A stretch of 64,000 bases of DNA from Granulicella paludicola (GTDB taxonomy: Bacteria > Acidobacteriota > Terriglobia > Terriglobales > Acidobacteriaceae). The stretch spans positions 108,785-172,784 of the forward strand of contig NZ_JAGSYC010000019.1 in NCBI RefSeq assembly GCF_025685545.1. The letters are read 5' to 3'. Made by a program: the position numbers and the translations under genes. This document shows, piece after piece, positions 41,063 to 50,047 of the stretch; the first letter of the stretch is position 1; each line of letters begins with the position of its first letter. The notes beneath the pieces are model-generated. The model made no database searches, had not been told where the DNA came from, and worked only from the letters and a program-made list of their open reading frames with translations.

Positions 41063-44000
41063 ATGACACGGATTTGGAACGCAATCAGGGTTTTCGCGAT
41101 CGGGTTTGCTTGTGCGTTGAGCATGAGCGTAGCAAATGGACAGGCCACGAACTCGGGTGATATCCGTGGCATCGTGACCGATTCCACAGGCGCGCTTGTA
41201 TCGGGCGTTACGGTCACCGTGACCAACGTCGATACGGGAATTGTCAAAGTCCTTGAAACGAACAACGATGGGCTTTATGACACGTCTTCCATCGTCGTAG
41301 GCACGTACAGCCTAAGTTTCGCGAGAGATGGCTTTAAGACATTCACGCGTTCCAAAGTGTCCTTGCAGGTGGGCACTTCCACGGTCAATGCGGCTCTCGA
41401 GGTCGGCGCGACCGGCGATACGGTCGTCGTCAACACGGACATTCCGCTTCTAGATACAGAGACGGGAACTCAGAAGACGACGTTTGAAGCGAAGTCGCTA
41501 CAAATCCTACCGAACGTCGGCCAGGACTGGGAGAACTTTGCGATTCTCATTCCCGGGTCTGCAGGCGTTGCCGGTGGCGTAAATCCGGGCCAGCAGATCT
41601 CCGCCAACGGAAACCTGCCGTACAGCAACGTCCTTGCTGACGGCGCGTCCGTAACCCTTGGAACCAGCTCGAATGCAGACGTGAACGTGTTTGAGACCGT
41701 GCAGGAGGTGCAGGTCTCCACCTCAGCCTTCTCCGCACAATACGGTATCGGCGGTATCATCTTCAACCAGATCACCAAGGGCGGGACGAGCCAGTTCCAC
41801 GGCTCCGCGTATGAGTACTTCCAAAGCAGCCAATTCAACGCAAACAGCTACCAGTTCAACGGCACAGCCGTGCAGCTTCCGAAGCTTCGCTACAACAACT
41901 TCGGCGCTTCGGTTGGTGGACCTATCGCCATCCCGTTCACTGGTCTGCGCAAAAAGGCGTTCTTCTTCTTCGATTACGATCAGATCGTCAGCCACAGTAA
42001 CACCAGCGCGACGAATGATATTCCGACAACCGATGTGCTGGGCGGCAACTTCAACGGTCAGAACATGCAAACCATTTACGATCCAACGACGCAGACGATC
42101 GGGCACGATGCGAACGGAAATGCGTATCCCATTCGCCAGTCGTTTGCAAGTGAGTATGGTTCAAACATCGTTCCAACCGCCCTGTTCGATAAGGTCGCTG
42201 CAAACTTCAAGAACTTCTTTCCGACGCCGAGCAACCACATTGCCGGAGGCCAGTTCCTTCCCGGTACGGGTATCGATGGCGAAGGCATAAACCACAAGAA
42301 CTTCAACGCCCAAGTCCCTCAATCCAGCCCCGAAAGGCGTTACTTCGGACGGATCGACTATGACGTCAATGCCAAGAACCGCATTACGGGTTCTGTTACA
42401 GAGGGAGACACTCCGGGATTCTCGCCAGCGACGGTCGCTTTTGCTCCGGTGGGAACCAGCAGCTCGGACGTGTCGCGGCTAAACCTCCAGATCACCGATG
42501 TCTTCACGATCACTCCGCACCTTATCAATGAGGCGCGCTTCGGGTTTACCTATCAGGGCAACTTCTTTGGCGATGGAACGCTCGGCAAGGGCTATCCTCA
42601 ACAGCTGGGCTGGCAGTTCGCGAAGGCGGATGAGATCCCCGGCGTCCAGTTCATCACAAACTATCCGTACGCTTGGATACAACCCAGCTCCAATCAGTTC
42701 ATCTACAAAGAAAACGTGTTCGACCCATCGGATGTGGTCACGCTCGTGAAGGGTAAGCATGTCCTGCACTTCGGTGGTGAAGTCGGCATCTATCGCAATG
42801 ACAACACTCCATATGCTGCTATCAACCCAGGCACGTTCCAGTTTTCAGGACAATACACCCAGCATTGGTCTCTGAATGCGCAAGGTGTGGCTACGCCGGA
42901 TACAAATACAGGAGCCGACTTCGCAGACTTCCTTCTGGGTGATGCGTTGAATTGGAGCGCACAGAATGGCGGCGAATATGGTGCTCGGTTGAAGGATCCT
43001 CAAGTTTTCGTTCAGGACGATTACAAGCTTCGTCCGAACCTGACCTTGAACCTCGGAATTCGCTATCAGGTGCGCCTAGGTATCAGTGAGGTGAAGGGCA
43101 ACGAGGGCGTCTACGATCCTACGGTCCTGAATCCCGCAAACAATACGCCCGGTGCCTACTGGTACGGCGTGACCCATGCCAATGGACGAACGGCGCTTGA
43201 AACCAACAAGTACACCAGTGTTCTTCCGCGCGTAGGTTTCGCCTATCTGCCTCACCCGAACATGACGATCCGTGGTGGCTTCGGTATCTATGCCTACAAC
43301 CTTAGCCTCGACACCTACGGCGGAGGTCTTGGCAACGTCAACACTTTCTCGGGAAACTATAACGATCCCACGAATGGAGTGATTCCCGGTATTAAGTTCG
43401 ATGGACCCGGCACGGAGAACGCCACCGGCACACCTTTGCCGTATGTATCTCCGGGGACAAGTCCAACCCGCTTCAACGGGCAGAATGCGACGTACACCCA
43501 ATACAACACTCCTGACCCCAAGATCTATCAATACAACCTCGGCGTTCAGCAGACCATTGGGACAAATATGGATTTCGAGCTGTCGTTTGTCGGTAGCCAC
43601 GGGTTCAATTTGAACTTCCCCACGGACATCAACCAAGTCCCTACGGCAAGTTTGTCTGTCAATGATGCGAATGCGCGCCCGAATTCCAACTATCAGCAGA
43701 TCAACGGGAGTACGAACAACGCCATCTCGAACTACAACTCGCTTCAGGCGCAGGTCAACAGGCGTCTCGCGAGTGGCCTGAGCTTCAACTTCAACTACAC
43801 CTGGTCTCACTTCCTGGATGATCAGGATTCCTCGGGCTTCGGAAGCCGCGCGGGCCCGATCTCAAGGCAGTACGCCGACGCGCCGTCCAACTACAGCAAT
43901 TCGAACTTTGACGTACGCAATGCTTTCAAGGGACGCATCGTCTATGAGCTTCCTGTGGGCCGAGGTCGTCAGTTTTTCAATCACAATATATTGGTGGACG

Positions 44001-44509
44001 AAATCCTCGGAGGATATCAGGTCTCGAGCACCATGCAACTGCAGAGCGGCAATCCATTCTCTATCTTTGCCACGAACCAGAACACCTATGCTGAACCAGG
44101 CAGCGGCAGCAGTCCGTTTGTTAACTACTCAGGACTTCCGCTTTACACTGCAGGAACACGCAGCATCCATGAGTTCTATAACCCGTCTGCGTTCACCTTG
44201 CCGGCGAACGGAACCTTCGGAAACGTAAGACGCAACTCTGTGTACGGTCCGGGCCTGGAATATGTCAACATCTCGGCGGGTAAGAAGTTCGATATCCACG
44301 GAAATGTGAAGTTACAGGTTCGGCTCGATGCAACGAATGCTTTCAACCATCCGAGCTTTGGGAATCCCAGCGGCAATCTGAACAACGGTCCAGGGCAACA
44401 ACCCGGACAGGTGTTCACGCAGACGGGCAGCTTCAATACTGCCAACCAGATCACGTCAGTGACTGTCGGTGGACGCAATCTGCAGGGCGGTTTGCGTCTG
44501 GAGTTCTAG
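41063..44509 (+). CDS. Second Oar-like TonB-dependent receptor
   Basis: 1148 residues from ATG 41063, preceded by GGGAGAAGT; an ATG eight codons earlier lacks a ribosome-binding site. Order: signal peptide ending SVANGQA (~residue 28), carboxypeptidase-regulatory-like domain (GDIRGIVTDSTGALVSGVTV ... LEVGATGD), plug (LQILPNVGQDWENFAILIPG; VQEVQVSTSAFSAQYGIGG), and a ~850-residue barrel ending GGLRLEF. The FETVQEVQV and NSxAFxAQYG motifs are typical of the acidobacterial Oar group. A strong terminator directly follows, so it is transcribed alone. The downstream GH30 enzyme suggests it imports a glycan product. Confidence 0.92.
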   Translation: MTRIWNAIRVFAIGFACALSMSVANGQATNSGDIRGIVTDSTGALVSGVTVTVTNVDTGIVKVLETNNDGLYDTSSIVVGTYSLSFARDGFKTFTRSKVSLQVGTSTVNAALEVGATGDTVVVNTDIPLLDTETGTQKTTFEAKSLQILPNVGQDWENFAILIPGSAGVAGGVNPGQQISANGNLPYSNVLADGASVTLGTSSNADVNVFETVQEVQVSTSAFSAQYGIGGIIFNQITKGGTSQFHGSAYEYFQSSQFNANSYQFNGTAVQLPKLRYNNFGASVGGPIAIPFTGLRKKAFFFFDYDQIVSHSNTSATNDIPTTDVLGGNFNGQNMQTIYDPTTQTIGHDANGNAYPIRQSFASEYGSNIVPTALFDKVAANFKNFFPTPSNHIAGGQFLPGTGIDGEGINHKNFNAQVPQSSPERRYFGRIDYDVNAKNRITGSVTEGDTPGFSPATVAFAPVGTSSSDVSRLNLQITDVFTITPHLINEARFGFTYQGNFFGDGTLGKGYPQQLGWQFAKADEIPGVQFITNYPYAWIQPSSNQFIYKENVFDPSDVVTLVKGKHVLHFGGEVGIYRNDNTPYAAINPGTFQFSGQYTQHWSLNAQGVATPDTNTGADFADFLLGDALNWSAQNGGEYGARLKDPQVFVQDDYKLRPNLTLNLGIRYQVRLGISEVKGNEGVYDPTVLNPANNTPGAYWYGVTHANGRTALETNKYTSVLPRVGFAYLPHPNMTIRGGFGIYAYNLSLDTYGGGLGNVNTFSGNYNDPTNGVIPGIKFDGPGTENATGTPLPYVSPGTSPTRFNGQNATYTQYNTPDPKIYQYNLGVQQTIGTNMDFELSFVGSHGFNLNFPTDINQVPTASLSVNDANARPNSNYQQINGSTNNAISNYNSLQAQVNRRLASGLSFNFNYTWSHFLDDQDSSGFGSRAGPISRQYADAPSNYSNSNFDVRNAFKGRIVYELPVGRGRQFFNHNILVDEILGGYQVSSTMQLQSGNPFSIFATNQNTYAEPGSGSSPFVNYSGLPLYTAGTRSIHEFYNPSAFTLPANGTFGNVRRNSVYGPGLEYVNISAGKKFDIHGNVKLQVRLDATNAFNHPSFGNPSGNLNNGPGQQPGQVFTQTGSFNTANQITSVTVGGRNLQGGLRLEF

Positions 44510-44525
44510 CTTATCCATAACCCGG

Positions 44526-44560
44526 AGAGGACGGCAAACCTGCCGTCCTCTTTTCTCTTT
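44526..44560 (+). terminator. Rho-independent terminator after the TonB receptor
   Basis: An 11-bp perfect stem AGAGGACGGCA / TGCCGTCCTCT with loop AACC is followed by TTTCTCTTT. Confidence 0.9.
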
Positions 44561-44611
44561 AGCTCCTGCGACAGAAGCAACTGGAAACCGCAAGTATAAA
44601 GTGAAAATGCG

Positions 44612-46339
44612 ATGAGACGTAACCTGATGCAGCGTCGCGACCTTCTTCTATGTTGCCTCGCTATTGCTTTTTGCGGATACGGCAGGCTGGCATCCCAGAC
44701 CCCCCCCCGCCAGTCCGCCGCAAAGACGCATTCTCCAAGTGTGCCGATCGTCTTCGAAAACATCATCAGCAAGTCTCGCGTCGGTTTCACTCAGAAGAGC
44801 AGCACCAGCCCGCACAGATACTCCATCGAGACGATGACGGGTGGTGTCGCCCTGTTCGACTATGACAACGATGGCTACCTCGACATCTTCTTCACAAACG
44901 GGGCATCGATTCCCTCGTTGGAAAAAACAGACGCAAGTTTTGCCAATCGTCTATTCCATAACAATGGCGACGGCACATTTACGGACGTGACTGACAAAGC
45001 CGGAGTGGGTGGGCTTGGCTACTCCATGGGGGTAGCAGCAGGGGATTACGATAACGACGGTTTCGAAGACCTCTATGTGACTGGTGTAAACCACAATCAG
45101 TTACTGCACAACAATGGAAATGGCACGTTCACTGACGTCACCGCGAAGGCAGGTGTTTCCGGCATCCTTCCTGCCTCGGGTAAATCGTGGGCAGTCACCG
45201 CTGGATGGTTTGATTACAACAACGATGGCCTGCTCGATCTGCTGGTGATCAACTACCTCGATTACGACATCAGGACTGCCGCCAGTTGCAGTCAGAACAA
45301 GATCGTCACCTATTGCTCTCCCGATGACTTCAAAGGTGTGCCGAATATTCTTTACAAGAACAATGGGGATGGGACCTTTACCGACGTCTCGCTTCCGTCC
45401 CGCGTGGGCCAGTTCACAAATAAGGGCATGGGGGTTGCGTTTGCAGACTATGACGATGACGGTTTTACGGACGTCTTCGTCTCAAATGACACCTTCCCAA
45501 ACCTGCTGCTGCACAACAACGGAGACGGTACGTTTACCGACGCCGCACTCAATGCCGGCGTCGCCTATAACGAGATGGGGAAAACGGTCGCGGGCATGGG
45601 CACTGAGTTTCGCGATCTTGATAACGATGGCAAGCCTGACATCTTTCACGCTGCGATGTTCGGCGATGCTTTTCCGCTGTATCAAAACCTTGGCAATGCT
45701 GAGTTTCAAGACAGCACGAGTGCTTCGGGTCTCACTGCCCCCACGGTTCGCAGCACTGCGTGGGGAGTCGGGGCCTTCGACTTCGATAATGATGGATTGA
45801 AAGACCTATTCACGGCGGACTCCGCCATCCTCGACAACTCCATGGAGATCGAACACCGACCATATCAGCTTCCAGACCATATCTACCGCAATCTTGGTCA
45901 CCTAACATTCGCAGAGGTAAGCGCGTCAGCTGGTCCTGCTTTCAAGATCGCGGCAGCTCACCGTGGCGCAGCCTTCGGAGACCTTAATAATGACGGGAAG
46001 ATCGACGCGGTTGTTACCGTTCTCAATGCTTCACCCGAGATACTTATCAACCGCACAGCCTCCGGCAATCACTGGATCATTCTGAAGCTTGTCGGCGTGC
46101 AGGACAATCGCGATGGCCTTGGTGCGAAAGTGAAGATCACCACCTCGCACGGAAGTCAGTACAACGAAGCCACTACCGCCGTTGGCTACAACTCCTCCAG
46201 CGATAAGCGAGTTTCTTTCGGTTTAGGAGACTCGACCATCATCGACAAAATCGAGCTTGCATGGCCTACAGGGGGGAAGCAGATACTCACCCAAGTTAAA
46301 GCTGACCAGGTGCTCACGGTCGTCGAAAACGCAAAATAG
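44612..46339 (+). CDS. CRTAC1-family FG-GAP/ASPIC protein
   Basis: 575 residues with a signal peptide (RRDLLLCCLAIAFCGYGRLA). Repeated calcium-binding FG-GAP/VCBS units follow: ALFDYDNDGYLDIFFTNG, AAGDYDNDGFEDLYVTG, GWFDYNNDGLLDLLVINY, AFADYDDDGFTDVFVSN, EFRDLDNDGKPDIFHA, GAFDFDNDGLKDLFTAD and AFGDLNNDGKIDAVVTV, each with NGDGTFTDV-type partners, giving a seven-bladed propeller. The C-terminal ASPIC/UnbV domain is seen in GLGAKVKITTSHGSQ and RVSFGLGDSTIIDKIELAWP. The family is secreted and frequent in Acidobacteria and Planctomycetes beside TPR and TonB genes. The exact role is unknown; adhesion or scaffold binding is likely. Confidence 0.88.
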   Translation: MRRNLMQRRDLLLCCLAIAFCGYGRLASQTPPRQSAAKTHSPSVPIVFENIISKSRVGFTQKSSTSPHRYSIETMTGGVALFDYDNDGYLDIFFTNGASIPSLEKTDASFANRLFHNNGDGTFTDVTDKAGVGGLGYSMGVAAGDYDNDGFEDLYVTGVNHNQLLHNNGNGTFTDVTAKAGVSGILPASGKSWAVTAGWFDYNNDGLLDLLVINYLDYDIRTAASCSQNKIVTYCSPDDFKGVPNILYKNNGDGTFTDVSLPSRVGQFTNKGMGVAFADYDDDGFTDVFVSNDTFPNLLLHNNGDGTFTDAALNAGVAYNEMGKTVAGMGTEFRDLDNDGKPDIFHAAMFGDAFPLYQNLGNAEFQDSTSASGLTAPTVRSTAWGVGAFDFDNDGLKDLFTADSAILDNSMEIEHRPYQLPDHIYRNLGHLTFAEVSASAGPAFKIAAAHRGAAFGDLNNDGKIDAVVTVLNASPEILINRTASGNHWIILKLVGVQDNRDGLGAKVKITTSHGSQYNEATTAVGYNSSSDKRVSFGLGDSTIIDKIELAWPTGGKQILTQVKADQVLTVVENAK

Positions 46340-46354
46340 AAGTGTGAGGTTTTC

Positions 46355-47773
46355 ATGTTTAGATCGGACACTGTTGCATTCGTTGCCGTACTTGCTCTGA
46401 TGAGCTCTTCCGTCGGGATGGCACAATCCAAAGCAGGAGTTGATGTCTGGCTCACAACGGCAGATCGGACGTCGCTGTTTGCCGAGCAGAGCCAGCGCCT
46501 TCAGTTCGAAAAAGCGGCGCCCGGCCGTAGCCCGGAGATTCAAGTAGATGATTCGGAGCGCTTCCAGACGATGGATGGGTTTGGTTTCGCGCTAACAGGT
46601 GGAAGTGCAGAGCTATTGATGCGAATGTCTCCGGAGAAGCGAACTGCCCTGTTCAAGGAGTTGTTTGCCACCGGGAAGGGAAGTATCGGTGTCTCCTACC
46701 TACGCGTGAGCATCGGTGCCTCCGATATGAACGAGACGGTGTTCACCTACGATGATCTTCCTGCAGGCCAGACGGACCCAACGCTTTCGAAGTTTTCGCT
46801 CGGCTCTGACTACAAGGATGTCATCCCGGTATTGAAGGAGATCCTGGCGATCAATCCGAAGGTATCTATCCTTGCGAGTCCATGGTCGGCGCCCTCATGG
46901 ATGAAGACGAACGGTTTACCGAAGGCCGGCAGTCTCAAGCCGGAATGGTATGAGGCCTACGCGCAATACTTCGTCCTCTATCTGCAAGCGATGGCAGCGG
47001 AACACATTCCGATCCGAGCGATCACTATGCAGAATGAGCCTGAGAATCCCCACAACACCCCCAGCATGGTGATGCATGCCGAGGAGGAAGCGGCATTCCT
47101 TGGGAGCGCCCTCGGGCCTGCGCTCAGAAAAGCCGGTCTAAAGACCGACGTGATTCTCTGGGACCATAATTGCGATGATCCTCGCTACCCGCTCACAATT
47201 CTCGCGAACTCCGCGGCAAACCGGTATGCGAAGGGTTCTGGCTTCCATCTCTATGCCGGATCGATCGATGCGCTCACCAAAGTTCACGATCAGTATCCAG
47301 CAAAGGACATCTACTTTACCGAGCAGATGGTGATCCAACCGAATCGTGATCAACCGCTGCATATTGCTGAAGCCGTCAGTCGTCTTACCATCGCAGCGCC
47401 GCGTAACTGGAGCCGAAATGTCCTTCTATGGAACCTCGCGTCCGATCCGCAAAACGGCCCGCATACGAGCGACGGTGGTTGTCCGATCTGCCAGGGCGCT
47501 ATCACGCTTGCGGGTGATGAGGTCGCGCGCAACCTTGCCTATTACACGATCGCGCACGCTTCCAAGTTTGTTCCGCCCGACTCGATAAGGATTGGCTCTA
47601 CAAGTTCTCTTTCAGACACGCTACCTGAAGTCGCATTCGCCACGCCCATGCACGCAACTGTGCTGCTGGTGGCAAATACTGGCAAGGTCCTGCAGACATT
47701 CCATGTCGGCTTTCATGGCAAAGTGTTTGTTGCGACGCTCGGGGCTGGAGACGTTGGAACCTATATCTGGTGA
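46355..47773 (+). CDS. GH30-family glycosidase (glucosylceramidase-like)
   Basis: 472 residues with a signal peptide (VAFVAVLALMSSSVGMAQ). GH30 hallmarks are FQTMDGFGFALTGGSAELL, GVSYLRVSIGASDM, SILASPWSAPSWMKTNG, the acid/base Glu in MQNEPENP (E228) and the nucleophile Glu in IYFTEQM (E323). Subfamily members cleave beta-1,6- or beta-1,3-glucans, glucosylceramide or xylan; the sequence resembles the beta-1,6-glucanase/glucocerebrosidase group. It starts 15 bases after the CRTAC1 gene, so the two form an operon. The product might enter through the upstream TonB receptor. Confidence 0.9.
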   Translation: MFRSDTVAFVAVLALMSSSVGMAQSKAGVDVWLTTADRTSLFAEQSQRLQFEKAAPGRSPEIQVDDSERFQTMDGFGFALTGGSAELLMRMSPEKRTALFKELFATGKGSIGVSYLRVSIGASDMNETVFTYDDLPAGQTDPTLSKFSLGSDYKDVIPVLKEILAINPKVSILASPWSAPSWMKTNGLPKAGSLKPEWYEAYAQYFVLYLQAMAAEHIPIRAITMQNEPENPHNTPSMVMHAEEEAAFLGSALGPALRKAGLKTDVILWDHNCDDPRYPLTILANSAANRYAKGSGFHLYAGSIDALTKVHDQYPAKDIYFTEQMVIQPNRDQPLHIAEAVSRLTIAAPRNWSRNVLLWNLASDPQNGPHTSDGGCPICQGAITLAGDEVARNLAYYTIAHASKFVPPDSIRIGSTSSLSDTLPEVAFATPMHATVLLVANTGKVLQTFHVGFHGKVFVATLGAGDVGTYIW

Positions 47774-47821
47774 GGCGGTCTTGAGGTGTTCCCGCTAGCG
47801 CAGAGATCGTCAAGTGTCCCT

Positions 47822-47869
47822 TCAGACTTCATCTACTGGAAGAGCTCGGAACGAGCGAAGCGATTTCCT
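47822..47869 (+). pseudogene. Relic of a TraL-like ATPase gene
   Basis: Sixteen codons reading SDFIYWKSSERAKRF match SDFTYWKSTEQAKRF of the intact ATPase at 35630-36349; at DNA level most of the 46 aligned bases agree. The preceding and following sequence does not match. The relic abuts the 21-bp motif at 47879 and the partial tRNA-Lys, so it marks where a related mobile element once sat. Confidence 0.7.
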
Positions 47870-47878
47870 GGTCTGACA

Positions 47879-47899
47879 AACAGCCACCAAAACAGCCAC
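47879..47899 (-). repeat. 21-bp motif, second copy, beside partial tRNA-Lys
   Basis: Exact reverse complement of 12488-12508 (here read AACAGCCACC AAAACAGCCA on the plus strand). It is 66 bases from the CCA end of the partial tRNA, the same distance and orientation as beside the intact tRNA-Asn. Confidence 0.6.
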
Positions 47900-47965
47900 T
47901 AAGGCACAAAGCCGGGAAATGTCGATTGGCGTCTTCCGGCAAAATGTTGATTCTAAAGGAGAAAG

Positions 47966-48010
47966 TGGTGGACGCGGTAGGGATCGAACCTACGACCAGT
48001 CGATTAAGAG
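47966..48010 (-). pseudogene. 3' fragment of tRNA-Lys (anticodon CTT), att-site remnant
   Basis: Read on the minus strand: anticodon loop CTCTTAA, 3' stem TCGAC, variable region TGGTC, T-arm GTAGG-TTCGATC-CCTAC, acceptor strand CGCGTCC, discriminator A and CCA. The 5' half is absent: the sequence in front of the loop (GCCCA) cannot pair with TCGAC. A tRNA 3' half without its 5' half is the standard footprint of an element that integrated into the tRNA gene and carried a copy of its 3' end. Confidence 0.85.
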
Positions 48011-48802
48011 TGGGCGTTTCGTCTCTTCGCTGAACCTCGCCGACTTTGGCGCGGATACCTATTTGAGCCCTTTCAGCTCCTGGCAAAATTCGTCATCAGA
48101 AGGTAAAACTAAAAGAATGGGACACGCCGAAGGGTATTGGCTCGTAACGCTTCGTTAGTATGTACCGTCTACCCTCGTCGAACTCGTGCAAATTTGAGTG
48201 GCTTTCTGCAGGTTGGATGACAGGGTATTCTCGGATGGCCCCACCTTGATCGGAATTCTGATCAATCATTTGAGGCGAGAGACTAGAGGTCGAGTGGCAC
48301 TCAGTGCTCGACGTTTGCCAGGATCATTTGCCAGACGATGGGGAGATGCCAGTCAACATGCTTGCGATCGGTCTAAACGAAGATCAAGTCTGCAATCAAT
48401 CGGATGTTTCAGCGCGGTGCCAATTCTGTGTGGTGTCGAATAGTATAGCGACGAGCCTCTATGGTGACGAGTTGAAGATGACGGTGTTAGATCACCTACG
48501 TCGCCGGCACAGGCCTTCACCAGCGCGAAGGCAATATCCTGTTGGCATGACCAAGTTTTCTCTCCGTTTGCTTGCGGGGTTGTGGGCCTCTTGCATCGCG
48601 GCCGCTGCAATCATCAGGGATCACAGAATCGGAGCCAGGCTGGGTGCAAAGGGGTTCCATCACTGCGGAGCGTTCCTTCTCTTGGGGCTGCTCCTGTTCC
48701 TTAGCTTTGACGGACCTCGCAACCGCCTATTCGCCTCCCAAAATTTTCTAAGATACGCAGGACGTACCTGAGTATTTCCACGGGCCTAACGGCGGAAGGG
48801 AA
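48011..48802. other. About 790 bases without recognised genes
   Basis: Several short open frames are present on both strands, none with similarity to a known protein or with good initiation signals. The stretch separates the tRNA scar from the recombinase pair and may hold the end of the recombinase element. No terminal inverted repeat was found by eye. Confidence 0.4.
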
Positions 48803-50047
48803 GTGTTGATGCGTCATAAACAATCAGGCTGGTCGACACTGCGGGCACGACACTCCGGTCTGCCCTTGCAGAAAGAGAGAGAGCAATATTTAGAACATCT
48901 AGCGCGACTTGGACGCAGCCGCTTTTTACTGGAAGCAACTGCTCGCTACCAGATCCACGTGATTCGGATCATGGAATTGACTGAAATGCGTACTGTCTCG
49001 ATCGAAGAAATCAAACTAGCCGGTCAATCCTGGGCCGCAGATGTAAGCCCAAATCGAAAATGCTACGTGACGAGAGGGAGGCCCGGAACATTTATCAGAA
49101 TTGCCAAACAATGGCTGGCTTTCCATGGCCACTTGGCTCGTAATCCTCTCCCCCCGCATTGGAGTCAAGTCAACCAATACGCCAAGGCTTTGTCCATTCA
49201 AGGTCTCGCCGCCTCTACCATCCATACTTACAAACGCAAGGTAGAGGCGTTCCTTCGTTGGGTAGCCTCCCAAAAACTTTCCTTAGAAACCCTAACCATT
49301 TCGAGCGTCAAAGACTATTTGGCGATCGGGCGCATCTCCGGAAAGAAGCCAGCCACTCTCGCGTGCCGCACCGTCAGCCTTCGTTCTTTCTTCGAATACA
49401 CCGCGACGCAGGGATGGTCCCGCACAGATATCGCTCATCGGATACGAAGTCCAAGAGTATACCGGTATCAAGGCCCGCCGCGGGGCCCGGCATGGAAGGA
49501 TGTGCTGAGGCTCATTCTTGGTTCGCGAGAGGCTACCTCTACGAATAAGAGAACACACGCTATCCTCTTGCTCCTTTCGTTTTACGGTTTGCGCGTGAGT
49601 GAAGTTGCGCGTCTACAACTGATGGACTTTGATTGGAAAAGCGGGTATTTCACTGTTCATCGATCGAAACAAGGAGGTATTCAATACTTCCCGATACGTC
49701 GTGACATGGGCGATGCGGTTATTCGCTACATAAGAGACGAACGCCCTAAGACGACGTGCCGACGTCTATTCGTGAATGTGGGGAAGCCTTTCGGCCCTCA
49801 CAATACGTATCAGATTTACAGGTTTGTCCGCGCGGTAATGGAGCGGGTTGGCATCAAGGCGCCGAACCTGGGACCCCACGCGCTTCGCCACGCATGCGCA
49901 ACTCGACTTCTAAGTCAGGGCTCGTCGCTCCAGGAGATCGCGGATTTTCTCGGACATCGGGATCTTCAGGCAGTTGGCATCTACGCTCGCCATGACGAAC
50001 GGCTGCTTCGCCGCGTCGCTGCCTCAACTCTCACAGCGGTCTTATGA
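48803..50047 (+). CDS. Tyrosine recombinase, first of an overlapping pair
   Basis: 414 residues (GTG 48803; ATG 48809 is an alternative, both just after GGAAGGGAA). An N-terminal SAM-like core-binding domain (YAKALSIQGLAASTIHTYKR) precedes the catalytic domain with a complete set of residues: Arg in YGLRVSEV (R264), Lys in HRSKQGGIQY, H-x-x-R in HALRHACATRLL, His in LGHRD and the nucleophile Tyr in GIYARHDE. The protein should therefore be active. Its stop overlaps the start of a second recombinase gene (ATGA). It is longer than XerC/D (about 300 residues), the extra part being N-terminal. Confidence 0.9.
   Translation: MLMRHKQSGWSTLRARHSGLPLQKEREQYLEHLARLGRSRFLLEATARYQIHVIRIMELTEMRTVSIEEIKLAGQSWAADVSPNRKCYVTRGRPGTFIRIAKQWLAFHGHLARNPLPPHWSQVNQYAKALSIQGLAASTIHTYKRKVEAFLRWVASQKLSLETLTISSVKDYLAIGRISGKKPATLACRTVSLRSFFEYTATQGWSRTDIAHRIRSPRVYRYQGPPRGPAWKDVLRLILGSREATSTNKRTHAILLLLSFYGLRVSEVARLQLMDFDWKSGYFTVHRSKQGGIQYFPIRRDMGDAVIRYIRDERPKTTCRRLFVNVGKPFGPHNTYQIYRFVRAVMERVGIKAPNLGPHALRHACATRLLSQGSSLQEIADFLGHRDLQAVGIYARHDERLLRRVAASTLTAVL

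Noticed and set aside
47919..48158. A short plus-strand frame reading GGRGRDRTYDQ and similar
   Set aside because: It is the reverse side of the tRNA-Lys fragment; this peptide is a well-known false annotation arising from tRNA sequence.
48304..48771. A 155-codon frame before the recombinase pair
   Set aside because: The composition changes along its length and no family is recognisable. The hydrophobic stretch alone is insufficient evidence.
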